Shown one piece after another: positions 25,979 to 34,322 of a DNA stretch of 64,000 nt (the stretch's first letter is position 1; the number at the start of each line of letters is the position of its first letter). The notes below the pieces were generated by a model that saw only the letters and a list, made by a program, of their open reading frames with translations, was not told where the DNA came from and searched no databases. Made by a program: the position numbers and the translations under genes. Source of the stretch: Sporolactobacillus spathodeae (GTDB lineage Bacteria; Bacillota; Bacilli; Bacillales; Sporolactobacillaceae); NCBI RefSeq assembly GCF_016908935.1, contig NZ_JAFBEV010000001.1, forward strand, positions 62,001-126,000, in the 5' to 3' direction.

Positions 25979-26911
25979 ATTAAGTATTTGAACAGTCAGT
26001 GTTTTGACGCCGAAATTCAATGCCTCACCTTGTGTTGCAAAATGAACATCAATTCGATTCCCTTTTATTGCGCCACCGGTATCGGCAGCCAGATAAACGC
26101 CAAAACCGGGGATCATGACGCGTGATCCAAGCGGAATAACGGATGGATCCACAGCGATAACGCGAGCGCCGGGATTGCTACCGAGGTCAAAGCCGGTTGC
26201 CGTTCTCCCGCTTAGCGCGTAGCTAGTCGCAAGAACGGTGATTGATCGGCCGGTTTTAGCAGCCGGTGCATTACTTTGCGGTTGATAGGATTCATTTTGA
26301 ACAGCAGGCTGATTTTTCTTCTGTTGTTCTTTCTCCCGGGCTGCTTTAGCAGCGGCTTCTGCGGCGGCTTTCGCTTCAGCTTCTTTTTTGGCTTGTTCGG
26401 CGCGCGCTTTTTCTTTCTCTACTTTTAATTCCTCAGCTTTAATTGATGCGAGCTGTGTTTGATACGCCTTGTATTCAGAGGTATTTCGGAAAACATCAAA
26501 AAGCGCGGTCTTCGTCGCTGCGCCGACAATTCCGCTATCAGTAATATTGCGATCAATTTGAAAGGCGCTAACTGCAGCAAAAGTATTTTTGTCGAAAAAG
26601 CCGTTGATGCTACCATTATAATACCCCAACTGATGAAGTACACCCTGTAATCGGGCTACAGAACCGTTCGACGCGCCTTGCTGCAGCAGTCCATTACCAA
26701 AAATATTTTCATTTGCATGACGAACGGAAAGACTGGACGGACGGACGATCGAGAATCCGGCGGACTGGGTGTAATCTTGAAGATCGTTCGTTTTAACTTC
26801 GTGATTATCATTTGTACTGCTCGTTTTTGCATTGACAATTGCCGTTGGCGTCATCATTCCCATGAAGACCGTCAAACTTGTCATGGCCGTCAGCCCTTTA
26901 ATGATATTCAT
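25976..26911 (-). CDS. Secreted peptidoglycan-binding, 3D-domain cell-wall protein (YocH-like)
   Basis: 311 aa. Signal peptide (about residues 1-29), a PG_binding_1 domain (VARLQGVLHQLGYYNGSING, about 80-135), an Ala/Lys/Glu-rich helical linker (about 150-200), then a C-terminal 3D domain with the acidic residues of VIPLGSRVMIPG, AADTGGAIKG and IDVHF. Such proteins are cell-wall remodelling enzymes of the MltA/RlpA double-psi barrel type. ATG 26911 follows AAGGAGG by 9 bases. A WalR-type box lies about 100 bases upstream. The stop codon lies in repeat copy 7. Confidence 0.88.
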   Translation of the reverse strand: MNIIKGLTAMTSLTVFMGMMTPTAIVNAKTSSTNDNHEVKTNDLQDYTQSAGFSIVRPSSLSVRHANENIFGNGLLQQGASNGSVARLQGVLHQLGYYNGSINGFFDKNTFAAVSAFQIDRNITDSGIVGAATKTALFDVFRNTSEYKAYQTQLASIKAEELKVEKEKARAEQAKKEAEAKAAAEAAAKAAREKEQQKKNQPAVQNESYQPQSNAPAAKTGRSITVLATSYALSGRTATGFDLGSNPGARVIAVDPSVIPLGSRVMIPGFGVYLAADTGGAIKGNRIDVHFATQGEALNFGVKTLTVQILN

Positions 26912-26971
26912 TCGGGTAAACCTCCTTTGGATGCACAAAAGAATCGTATTCGTTCTCTATGTCCAAACGTA

Positions 26972-26977
26972 ATTGTA
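26972..26977 (-). promoter_or_regulatory. Candidate -10 of the 3D-domain gene
   Basis: TACAAT on the minus strand, about 60 bases upstream of the start. The -35 region is poor, as expected if an activator is needed. Confidence 0.4.
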
Positions 26978-27009
26978 AGCGTTGAATATATCAGTTGGAT
27001 TGAAGCAGG

Positions 27010-27026
27010 ATTACAGTTCTGTAACA
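27010..27026 (-). promoter_or_regulatory. WalR (YycF) box upstream of the 3D-domain gene
   Basis: On the minus strand TGTTAC-AGAAC-TGTAAT fits the published WalR pattern TGTWAH-N5-TGTWAH at every defined position. It lies about 32 bases upstream of the candidate -10. yocH, a 3D-domain gene, is a classic WalR target in B. subtilis. Confidence 0.6.
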
Positions 27027-27296
27027 GCAAGATAGAATCGTTCGATTTTGTCAAGGGTTTTTCGACGGAATTTTACCTCTTTTTTACGAAAAATGTTGTA
27101 TTTCAGAAAATGCGCGCGGATCGTGACGCTGCGCGTGGTCTCATTGCGAATGAGCCACACTGTATACAGAAAAAATAATATTTGACTAAAGAAATGTGGT
27201 TCAGCTTGGTAAACAATCGGTAATTGCTTTATGATGGAAAAAGTAAAGGAACTGAATTCGCCCGTTTATTCGGACAAACCTATTGGGGGCAGCAAA

Positions 27297-27812
27297 GTGG
27301 AAGCAAAAAGAGCAAACGAATCCAGGGCAGTGACATCCGTACATGTTTTGCCCAGCGATACGAATAATCATGGGACCTTTTTTGGTGGTAAATTGATGAT
27401 GTATGTGGACAATATTGCGGCCATTTCGGCGATGCGTCACGCACGTCAGTTAGTGGTAACCGCTTCAATAGACTCTGTCGATTTTCTCTATCCAATCAAG
27501 GTGGGTTCCTCCGTTTGCCTTGAGGCGATTGTGACATGGACGCATCACACATCAATGGAAGTTTTCGTGAAAATTATTACCGAAGATTTAATGTCTTCAG
27601 AACGCACGCTATGCACAACGTGTTTTCTCACGTTTGTTGCGCTTGGCGACGATGGTAAGCCTGTGTCTGTTCCGAAAGTCATTCCGGAAAGTGAAGAAGA
27701 AAAACTTTTATACAATAGCGCGGAGAAACGTTATTTGCATCGAAAATCAAGAAGAAGTGAAACGAAAACATTTGCGTCCAACGTTTCGTTGGAAAGGCCT
27801 TGGGACCGTTAA
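27297..27812 (+). CDS. Acyl-CoA thioesterase, hotdog fold (YkhA-like)
   Basis: Cytoplasmic hexameric-type acyl-CoA hydrolase; 171 aa from the chosen start. The hotdog core is visible: VLPSDTNNHGTFFGGKLM (catalytic Asn/Asp region), AISAMRHARQLVVTASIDSV and DFLYPIKVGSSV. GTG 27297 is chosen because GGGGG at 27285-27289 is 7 bases upstream and it gives the usual family N-terminus; ATG 27231 would add 22 residues but lacks a ribosome site. The lysine/arginine-rich C-terminus is variable in the family. Confidence 0.85.
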   Translation: MEAKRANESRAVTSVHVLPSDTNNHGTFFGGKLMMYVDNIAAISAMRHARQLVVTASIDSVDFLYPIKVGSSVCLEAIVTWTHHTSMEVFVKIITEDLMSSERTLCTTCFLTFVALGDDGKPVSVPKVIPESEEEKLLYNSAEKRYLHRKSRRSETKTFASNVSLERPWDR

Positions 27813-27835
27813 AAAGCGTCTCCGTTTCTGTCCAC

Positions 27836-27862
27836 ACAAATAGTCGATCGCCGCATATGATA
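27836..27862 (+). promoter_or_regulatory. Sigma-K-like promoter of the YjcZ-family gene
   Basis: AC at 27836-27837, a 16-base spacer and CATATGATA at 27854-27862, fitting the sigma-K pattern (AC, then CATAnnnTA). A small hairpin TTGAACAG/CTGTTCAA follows in the leader (27870-27890). Confidence 0.45.
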
Positions 27863-27916
27863 TAGTGCTTGAACAGTATCCCTGTTCAAAATATCGGAAA
27901 AGGAGCGATTGTCGCT

Positions 27917-28012
27917 ATGGGTGCAACTACTGGCGGACTGAACAGCGGTTTCGCGTTAATCGTTGTATTGTTCATTTTGCTTATTATTGTAGGGACGGCT
28001 TACGTTTATTAA
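27917..28012 (+). CDS. YjcZ-family small sporulation-type membrane peptide
   Basis: A 31-residue ORF: a Gly/Thr-rich start (MGATTGGLNSG) and one hydrophobic helix FALIVVLFILLIIVGTAYVY, the hallmark of YjcZ/YjcM-type small proteins found in spore-formers. AAAAGGAG lies upstream and a strong terminator downstream. The function of the family is not known; the sigma-K-like promoter suggests mother-cell expression late in sporulation. Confidence 0.85.
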   Translation: MGATTGGLNSGFALIVVLFILLIIVGTAYVY

Positions 28013-28067
28013 TCAAACAAAAATCCTTGACCTGAGGAACACGATCAGCAAAAGGTAATAAAGATCA

Positions 28068-28101
28068 AAAAAAGCATCCGATTTACAGTCGGATGCTTTT
28101 T
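28068..28101 (+). terminator. Terminator after the YjcZ-family gene
   Basis: AAAAAGCATCCGA pairs with TCGGATGCTTTTT around a 6-base loop; A- and T-runs make it potentially bidirectional. Confidence 0.85.
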
Positions 28102-28158
28102 GTTCAGTTGAATATTAACAATAAAATAGAAAATATTTCAAAGGGATTAAAAACGTGC

Positions 28159-28764
28159 TCAGGCAGCGGTCCTTTTGCCAATAAAACTCTTCAGCCGCAA
28201 GCAAACCGGAAGAATTAATAGGGTTAGCGCCACGCCTTTCAGAAGATTGAAAGGCATCACACCGTACACGATCAGCGTGATCAAACTGTGAATGCTATGA
28301 TTTGCTGCCTGCGCGGCACCAACTGCAGCATTGACACTAAAACCAAGGAAAAAGGCATAGCCAGGGAAAATAATATAATAGTTGGCAACAGACATGATTA
28401 CTGTCATAACAAGCGTGCCTACGATCATTCCGAGGCTGAGCGAGAGTAAAGAATAATGGCGTCGATAGAAAAGCCATGAGATGACAATTAATATTGATCC
28501 TGCAGCGAAATTTGCCATTTCACCAATCGGAACAACAGTCAGTGAACTAGAGAGAAGTACGTGCAAGACATTTTTGATGGCCTCAATCAGGATACCTGCT
28601 CCAGGTCCGAGCAGAATGGCGCCGATAAGCGCCGGAAGATCGCTAAAGTCAAGCGTCAGAAATCCTGGGAGCATTGGTACGGGAAAAGCAATTAACATAA
28701 TCAGATAGCCAATCGTTGAGAGCAGTGAAACCAATACTAATTTCTTCAAAGATACTTTCTTCAA
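28159..28764 (-). CDS. ribU: Riboflavin ECF transporter S component
   Basis: 201 aa membrane protein with about six helices, the substrate-specificity (S) subunit of an energy-coupling-factor transporter. Typical features are FPVPMLPGFLTLDFSDLPAL, GPGAGILIEAIKNVLH and the C-terminal YGVMPFNLLKG. Riboflavin specificity is supported by an FMN riboswitch in its leader. TTG 28764 is read after GGGGTGA. The energising EcfA/EcfT subunits are not in the window. Confidence 0.92.
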   Translation of the reverse strand: MKKVSLKKLVLVSLLSTIGYLIMLIAFPVPMLPGFLTLDFSDLPALIGAILLGPGAGILIEAIKNVLHVLLSSSLTVVPIGEMANFAAGSILIVISWLFYRRHYSLLSLSLGMIVGTLVMTVIMSVANYYIIFPGYAFFLGFSVNAAVGAAQAANHSIHSLITLIVYGVMPFNLLKGVALTLLILPVCLRLKSFIGKRTAA

Positions 28765-28870
28765 AATGATTCACCCCACAAATTGTTTTTGGGGATGATG
28801 TTTGGTGGCGTTTTGAACGGTGGTCTGCGACTTCAGGTACAGTTTTCTGAGAAATAAATGTTGCAGCAAA

Positions 28871-28907
28871 TAAGAAAGCCCAAAGGAATGATTCCTTTGG
28901 GCTTTTT
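28871..28907 (-). terminator. Terminator hairpin of the FMN riboswitch expression platform
   Basis: A perfect 14-bp stem AAAGCCCAAAGGAA / TTCCTTTGGGCTTT with a 3-base loop lies between the aptamer and ribU; on the minus strand it is followed by CTTATTT. It is the likely ligand-controlled terminator. Confidence 0.75.
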
Positions 28908-28998
28908 CTCGAAACTGAAATCGAACTGCATCACAAAATAAACAGTTCTCTGAAAATGCAGAGACAGCCATGCAAGAATAAAGCTGTGCCTCACATCA

Positions 28999-29118
28999 TC
29001 CTTCTTTCATCCAGACTGTACTGTCGGTTCCGGTTTCTCACCGGATCTGCCTTACGGCTCGCGGACTCCGGACTTTTGTCCGATACCGCCGGTCGGGAAT
29101 TTCACCCTGCCCTGAAGG
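28999..29118 (-). promoter_or_regulatory. FMN riboswitch (RFN element)
   Basis: On the minus strand the conserved RFN blocks occur in order: CTTCAGGGCAGGGTGAAATT, CCCGACCGGCGGTA, AGTCCGCGAGC, GATCCGGTGAGA, ACCGACAGTACAGTCTGGAT and GAAAGAAGG. It lies 234 bases upstream of ribU and should turn off uptake when FMN is abundant. Confidence 0.97.
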
Positions 29119-29183
29119 AATTTACTATTCAACTGACGCTTTCAGTATAGCCTACTGGTGGTAAAAATGCAAAACAAAGTGCC

Positions 29184-30098
29184 TTAAATAAAATAATCGA
29201 GAAGCAAACCGACCGATAGAAGGATACCGAATAAGGTTTGCATTTGTGCGGTCGCTTTCATAGCAGGCATCAGTTGAATCGATTTTGTCTTACCACGAAA
29301 CAATTTTGTTGCTTGAATGGCTTTTGGAAGACTGGCAAAAACGATCAGCAACCAGGCAGAATCAACCTGTAAGATCATCAGGCCGACTATCCACAAATAG
29401 GAAAAAGCGAAGAGAGCTGCTAGAACATTGATCGCTCGGCTACGCCCTAGTAAAATTGGTAAAGTTCTGCGCCCTTTCTCTTTATCGCTGTCGAGATCGC
29501 GAATATTATTTGCCATATTGATGCTACCGACAAGGATGCCGATTGGCAAGGAAAGCAAGATACAATTCAGTGTCAGGTTCTCTGTCTGGATAAAGAATGA
29601 AATCCAGATAATAAAAACACCCATGAATAATCCGGAAACCAGTTCGCCAAGCGGTGTATAAGCAATTGGACGCGGTCCTCCTGAGTAGAGGTAGCCGGTT
29701 AGAATGCATATCATGCCGGCAAGCGCGATCCACCAGCTGCTCCGCCAGCAGATATAAATCCCGATGAGCATCGCAGTAAAGCAAAGGACGAAGGCAAGAT
29801 GGAGAATTGTTTTCGGTCGAAATCCGTCACGGACAATGCTACCACCAATGCCGACCGATTCCGCTGTATCAAGTCCGCGTTTGAAGTCGAAATATTCATT
29901 GAACAGGTTTGTTGCAATTTGAATAAGAATTGATGCTAGAAGCATCGCGATAAAAAGTGGGATGTCTGGGTGTTTCAGTGGCAGAACCATAGCTGTCCCA
30001 AGTGCCACCGGTACAATGGAGGCCGTTAATGTATGCGGCCGCATCATTAGCCACCACTTTCTAAACCCTGTATTTCTTTCAAGATACTTTTCGCCCAT
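29184..30098 (-). CDS. menA: 1,4-dihydroxy-2-naphthoate polyprenyltransferase
   Basis: UbiA-family membrane prenyltransferase making demethylmenaquinone. 304 aa with about 8-9 helices. The first Asp-rich motif is NEYFDFKRGLDTAE, the second NNIRDLDSDKEKGRRT, both on cytoplasmic loops. ATG 30098 is chosen because GGGGGG lies 10 bases upstream; the longer frame to 30146 lacks a ribosome site. It stands alone, with no other men genes in the window. Confidence 0.94.
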   Translation of the reverse strand: MGEKYLERNTGFRKWWLMMRPHTLTASIVPVALGTAMVLPLKHPDIPLFIAMLLASILIQIATNLFNEYFDFKRGLDTAESVGIGGSIVRDGFRPKTILHLAFVLCFTAMLIGIYICWRSSWWIALAGMICILTGYLYSGGPRPIAYTPLGELVSGLFMGVFIIWISFFIQTENLTLNCILLSLPIGILVGSINMANNIRDLDSDKEKGRRTLPILLGRSRAINVLAALFAFSYLWIVGLMILQVDSAWLLIVFASLPKAIQATKLFRGKTKSIQLMPAMKATAQMQTLFGILLSVGLLLDYFI

Positions 30099-30278
30099 AT
30101 GACGGTTTCCCCCCGACCGATTATAAGCAGCGCTGTGTCGTATCATAGATTCAAAGAATAATTCTGTTAAATTAAATAATCAGTTGCTGGCTTAAATCGA
30201 CAAAATAAGTACAATTTTAGTTTATGGAAAGAGCCAAAGTGTGTCAATGAGAAAATACTGGGCAAGTCTGAGTAGATG

Positions 30279-30310
30279 TATCAAGCGGCGTGCAGATCTG
30301 CCGCTTTATG
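30279..30310. terminator. Terminator-like hairpin in a gene-poor gap
   Basis: AAGCGGC pairs with GCCGCTT and is followed by TATG. Nothing else in 30099-30468 looks like a gene; the 65-codon open frame there has no ribosome site or recognisable family. Confidence 0.4.
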
Positions 30311-30468
30311 TATCCATGAAGTCCTACCTTTTCCGCATCAATAAGAGATGTGAAAAGGCAGTTCTTCATGGTCTATTGATCGGAACAGAATCGTTCAAGG
30401 GTTTGACAGCGGTAGGCGGAGAAGAAAATCAAAAATGAGAATAAGGGGAACGGCTAAAAACAGAATGA

Positions 30469-30765
30469 TTAAATACTCGGAGCTGCAGCAGCTGTTGGTG
30501 ATGTCGACGTTTCGGGATGCGGCAACTCATTTGGAAACTTCGAATTGAGCAAGGAGCGTAGCGTCGCGCATTCATCGTCATTGAGCGTGATGCCTCTGCC
30601 CATTTTTTTCTTGTCGGGCGCCCAGCTGCGCAAATCATATTTTGCTTCCCGGTTATTCCAGCTGACAAGATTAAGTTCCTTAGTCCAATTGCTGCTTTCG
30701 GTTGAAAGAATGCCGTAGTGCTTAAGAATTGAAAAATGAACACTTGAATCTGGATTTGAAGCCAT
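30469..30765 (-). CDS. YdbC/PC4-type single-stranded DNA-binding protein
   Basis: 98 aa; the PC4-like fold of the YdbC family covers about residues 10-75, with the signature NWTKELNLVSWNNREAKYDL, RSWAPDKKKMGRGITL. YdbC-type proteins bind ssDNA as dimers. The Pro/Thr/Ala-rich tail is extra. ATG 30765 follows AGAGGTGA by 5 bases. The promoter is close to consensus and carries a LexA-type box in its spacer plus a second downstream, so SOS control is likely. Confidence 0.88.
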   Translation of the reverse strand: MASNPDSSVHFSILKHYGILSTESSNWTKELNLVSWNNREAKYDLRSWAPDKKKMGRGITLNDDECATLRSLLNSKFPNELPHPETSTSPTAAAAPSI

Positions 30766-30789
30766 ACCAATCACCTCTGTAAGTTAATT

Positions 30790-30803
30790 TGAACAAATGT
30801 TCT
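30790..30803. promoter_or_regulatory. Second LexA-type box of the YdbC-like gene
   Basis: TGAACAAATGTTCT agrees with CGAACRNRYGTTYC at 12 of 14 positions. It lies between the -10 and the start codon and shares 13 of 14 bases with the addB box. Confidence 0.55.
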
Positions 30804-30809
30804 GTAAAT

Positions 30810-30838
30810 AGTATATATAGAAACATATGTTCTGTCAA
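30810..30838 (-). promoter_or_regulatory. Promoter of the YdbC-like gene
   Basis: On the minus strand consensus TTGACA (30833-30838), a 17-base spacer and TATACT (30810-30815), one of the best promoters in the window. Confidence 0.85.
30820..30833 (-). promoter_or_regulatory. LexA box in the YdbC-like promoter spacer
   Basis: AGAACATATGTTTC matches the Bacillus LexA/DinR consensus CGAACRNRYGTTYC at 13 of 14 positions. It occupies most of the -35/-10 spacer, where bound LexA would block polymerase. Confidence 0.7.
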
Positions 30839-31096
30839 CAAGAAAATGAATTCGCTTTCTTTCCTGACTCGAGGCCCCGGCGAAGCTAAGTCTTTCTCAT
30901 CGATGTTACGATTCATGAAAAATGAATGTTTATCCAGACCATTGCTATAATTTCAGCGATCTTTGGCCAAAAGGCAAAAGTGTTTTGCTATACTATTTAT
31001 ATGAAAAGACAGCGCTCGATAGTTTGCAAGAAGAGTGCTCCCGGGTGCTGTAAAAAAAATCATATGGGTAAAATCCGTGGTGGGAGAGGCGTTTGC

Positions 31097-31603
31097 ATGC
31101 TCCGTTATACTTTGGCAATAATTCGCAGTAGGAATGAAGTACTTATGATCAATCGCAATAAAGCACCTTGGCAGGGATGCTGGAACGGAATCGGTGGCAA
31201 GTTGGAACCTGGCGAGTCGCCTGTTACTTGCGTTACTCGTGAAATATGGGAAGAAACTGGCTTGAAAGTCAATGAACCGCTTTATCGTGGAATTGCCAGC
31301 TGGAATCCCACGGGAGAACCGTTACAAGGGATGTATCTCTATCTTATCGATTTGCAGGATTGTGATCGGCCAGCCTCTCCGGTTGCGACCCGCGAGGGCA
31401 TTTTGGACTGGAAAGCGATCGACTGGATAGTCGCTGAGGAAAATTTCGGCGCGGTCCCAACACTGCGCTATTTAATGCCCGATATCCTTGATCCAGACAC
31501 TTATCCAGCGGCAGAATTTCATTTTGATTTTGAAGGGGATGTGATTTGCAGTACAGAAAAGCGTGCTTTGCCTGAAGATTTTTTATTCAGTCATTCAAAT
31601 TGA
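31097..31603 (+). CDS. Nudix hydrolase (MutT-like)
   Basis: 168 aa. The Nudix box GKLEPGESPVTCVTREIWEETG is complete (residues about 36-57), with all metal-binding glutamates. Sequence such as WNGIGGKLEPGE places it with MutT/8-oxo-dGTP diphosphatase-type enzymes, but the substrate is not proven. ATG 31097 is chosen after GGGAGAGG; upstream in-frame codons lack sites. A TGCTATACT extended -10 at 30987-30994 could serve it. It ends 6 bases from the convergent membrane-protein gene with no terminator between. Confidence 0.88.
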   Translation: MLRYTLAIIRSRNEVLMINRNKAPWQGCWNGIGGKLEPGESPVTCVTREIWEETGLKVNEPLYRGIASWNPTGEPLQGMYLYLIDLQDCDRPASPVATREGILDWKAIDWIVAEENFGAVPTLRYLMPDILDPDTYPAAEFHFDFEGDVICSTEKRALPEDFLFSHSN

Positions 31604-31609
31604 CTGCAT

Positions 31610-31894
31610 TCACAACATCAGTAAGCGGATAAGTAACATGAAACAGGCGAAGATGCCCATGGCAAAAAGAATCCAGTAATCGGCGCCCATCATACCCAGC
31701 AACCAAGGTAACAGTAACAAATAAACACCGGCAAGCATGATCATTACTGCGGCAGAAATGAAAAATTTTCGGCTCAGTCGTCGAACTTTCGGCTGGAAAA
31801 CGAATGGATGGAAGCGTATGGTGCCAATCAAGATAAAAAGACCAATTGCGATTAAAATGACCCCTTCGGCAAATGATGGATAAGAAAGTAGCAT
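31610..31894 (-). CDS. Hypothetical small membrane protein
   Basis: 94 aa with three hydrophobic segments (about residues 8-24, 46-66, 71-93) and a basic loop (QPKVRRLSRKF) after the first. I do not recognise the family. ATG 31894 follows GGAGTGA by 6 bases, which supports a real gene. It is convergent with the Nudix gene and downstream of repeat copy 8. Confidence 0.7.
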   Translation of the reverse strand: MLLSYPSFAEGVILIAIGLFILIGTIRFHPFVFQPKVRRLSRKFFISAAVMIMLAGVYLLLLPWLLGMMGADYWILFAMGIFACFMLLIRLLML

Positions 31895-31915
31895 AAACGA
31901 TCACTCCGATCGAAT

Positions 31916-32055
31916 AGCCAGCGCATTGTTGCAAAAATGACTTGGCTACGTCAAGTTTTTTTTAAAAGCTTGATGTAAAAGATTCTATGTGTAAAATGCA
32001 GCCGAAGCATGTTAGTCGCAAAAATGATTTGGCTAAGCCAAGTTTTTCTTATTAT
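31916..32055 (+). repeat. Dispersed intergenic repeat, copy 8 (two right ends)
   Basis: Two right-end hairpins in tandem: acttggctacgtcaagt followed by T8, and about 80 bases later atttggctaagccaagt followed by ttttctta. A short aatgcagccgaagc fragment between them is a left/right junction. It looks like two deleted copies side by side. Confidence 0.65.
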
Positions 32056-32114
32056 ACATGTTCATCGATGAGCTTGGAATGTATGCTGCAATTTACAGTA
32101 TTAAAGGCAACCAG

Positions 32115-32576
32115 TTACTGTTTTTCTGCATGAACAGTAGTTTCCGGCAAATCAGCAGTACAATGCGCACATTTTGTCGCCTGGATAGGGATGGATGAGA
32201 AGCAATAAGGACAGGACTTGGTTGTCGCCGGGTCTTCTTTTTTTAAACTGAACTTATTAATCAATCGGACGGCAAAAAAGATAACAAAAGCAATAATCAG
32301 GAAGTTAATCACATGATTGAGAAACAAGCCATAATTGATGGTCGGCGCCCCTGCTTTTTGAGCGGCGGCGAGATTGGGATAGGGATGTCCGGTTAGATTG
32401 ATATAAAGATTGCTGAAATCCACTTTCCCGAGAAGTAGGCCGATTGGTGGCATAACAACATCTTTGACGAGCGAACTGACGATTTGACCGAATGCTGTAC
32501 CAACAATAATGCCGACAGCGAGATCGATGACATTGCCTCGTGCAAGAAATTTTTTAAACTCATCAAATATCTTCAT
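32115..32576 (-). CDS. mscL: Large-conductance mechanosensitive channel with C-terminal zinc ribbon
   Basis: 153 aa. The MscL core has an N-terminal amphipathic segment, pore helix [20 protein letters not shown] and the second helix [20 protein letters not shown]. The usual C-terminal helix is followed by a CPYC-x10-CAHC zinc-ribbon motif ([20 protein letters not shown]). The channel releases solutes during hypo-osmotic shock. ATG 32576 follows GGAGGAAG; the longer frame has no support. The ribbon occurs in some Gram-positive MscL proteins; its role is unknown. Confidence 0.93.
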   Translation of the reverse strand: MKIFDEFKKFLARGNVIDLAVGIIVGTAFGQIVSSLVKDVVMPPIGLLLGKVDFSNLYINLTGHPYPNLAAAQKAGAPTINYGLFLNHVINFLIIAFVIFFAVRLINKFSLKKEDPATTKSCPYCFSSIPIQATKCAHCTADLPETTVHAEKQ

Positions 32577-32681
32577 TAAACTTCCTCCTAAAAAATGATT
32601 TCTTAACCAGGCACTGTGGAAGAGCAAGTCTGAATAAGATTAGCAAGGATGTGCACCCTACGTTTCAAGGGGGTGATCCGG

Positions 32682-33236
32682 GTGAAGAATGGTAAATTCA
32701 TCTATATTATCGCTGCTTTGCTACTTGTTTTTGTCGTTGCTTATGAACACCAGTCCAATCATCATGTGGCGGCTAAAGAAGGAGAATCTCAGAAGATAAT
32801 TGTTCCGCTGATCAATGCGAAAAATGAACAGATGGGTGAAGCTGTGCTCACACAGACAGCAAAGGGCGTACGAATTGCTTTAAAAGTTGAAGGCTTGAAA
32901 CCGGGCATTCACGCCATTCATTTTCATGAAAATGGTGTTTGCACACCACCGGATTTTATGTCCGCAGGCGGGCATTTTAATCCAGATGAAAAGAAACACG
33001 GTCTTGAAAATCCTAATGGGCCGCATGCGGGTGATATGCCTAATATTTTTGCGGATAGCCATGGTAGAGTCAACACAGTTATCTTTAATTCACGGGTCAC
33101 GCTAGAGGAAGGGCAAAAAAATTCATTGCGTGATGCAGATGGGTCTGCTCTGATTATACACGAGTACGGTGATGATCAAGTCAGCGATCCGGCAGGTAAT
33201 TCAGGCGCACGCGTTCTATGCGGGGTCATTAAATAA
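32682..33236 (+). CDS. sodC: Membrane-anchored Cu/Zn superoxide dismutase
   Basis: 184 aa. An N-terminal hydrophobic anchor (about residues 5-22) without a lipobox cysteine, then a SodC domain. All metal ligands of the canonical fold are identifiable: IHFHENG, GGHFNP, KKHG, GPHAGD and ALIIHEYGDD. The disulfide cysteines lie in NGVCTPP and RVLCGVI. It should dismutate superoxide outside the membrane. GTG 32682 follows AAGGGGGTGA by 5 bases. The B. subtilis homologue YojM lacks Cu ligands; this one does not. Confidence 0.92.
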   Translation: MKNGKFIYIIAALLLVFVVAYEHQSNHHVAAKEGESQKIIVPLINAKNEQMGEAVLTQTAKGVRIALKVEGLKPGIHAIHFHENGVCTPPDFMSAGGHFNPDEKKHGLENPNGPHAGDMPNIFADSHGRVNTVIFNSRVTLEEGQKNSLRDADGSALIIHEYGDDQVSDPAGNSGARVLCGVIK

Positions 33237-33313
33237 ACGCTTTTCCTCGAGTGTCCGCCAGATCGGGAAAAACGAATTTTGATGCCAGACGTGCACTTGA
33301 GCGGCTTTCTGAT

Positions 33314-33363
33314 GCAAACAAGGCTGCACCGAGCGATGATTCGCATCGGGCGGCCTTGTTTGC
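33314..33363. terminator. Bidirectional terminator between sodC and fabL
   Basis: GCAAACAAGGC and GCCTTGTTTGC form an 11-bp outer stem with further pairing inside, between two convergent genes. Confidence 0.75.
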
Positions 33364-33380
33364 TCTTTCTGTCAAAGATT

Positions 33381-34181
<801 letters not shown>

Positions 34182-34322
34182 TCAACAGTTCAGGCGACAA
34201 TCTTTACGGGAAGATTGTATGGAAAAAGGAACTTTAGTGATTTTTCCTGGTGAATGGGGTATGATAAAGTCGACTAATCGTATGGATTGAATGGAAGTCA
34301 AGACGGAAATGAGGCGTTTCAA

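Noticed and set aside
30241-30438. 65-codon open frame between menA and the YdbC-like gene
   Set aside because: It covers a terminator-like hairpin, lacks a ribosome site and resembles no family.
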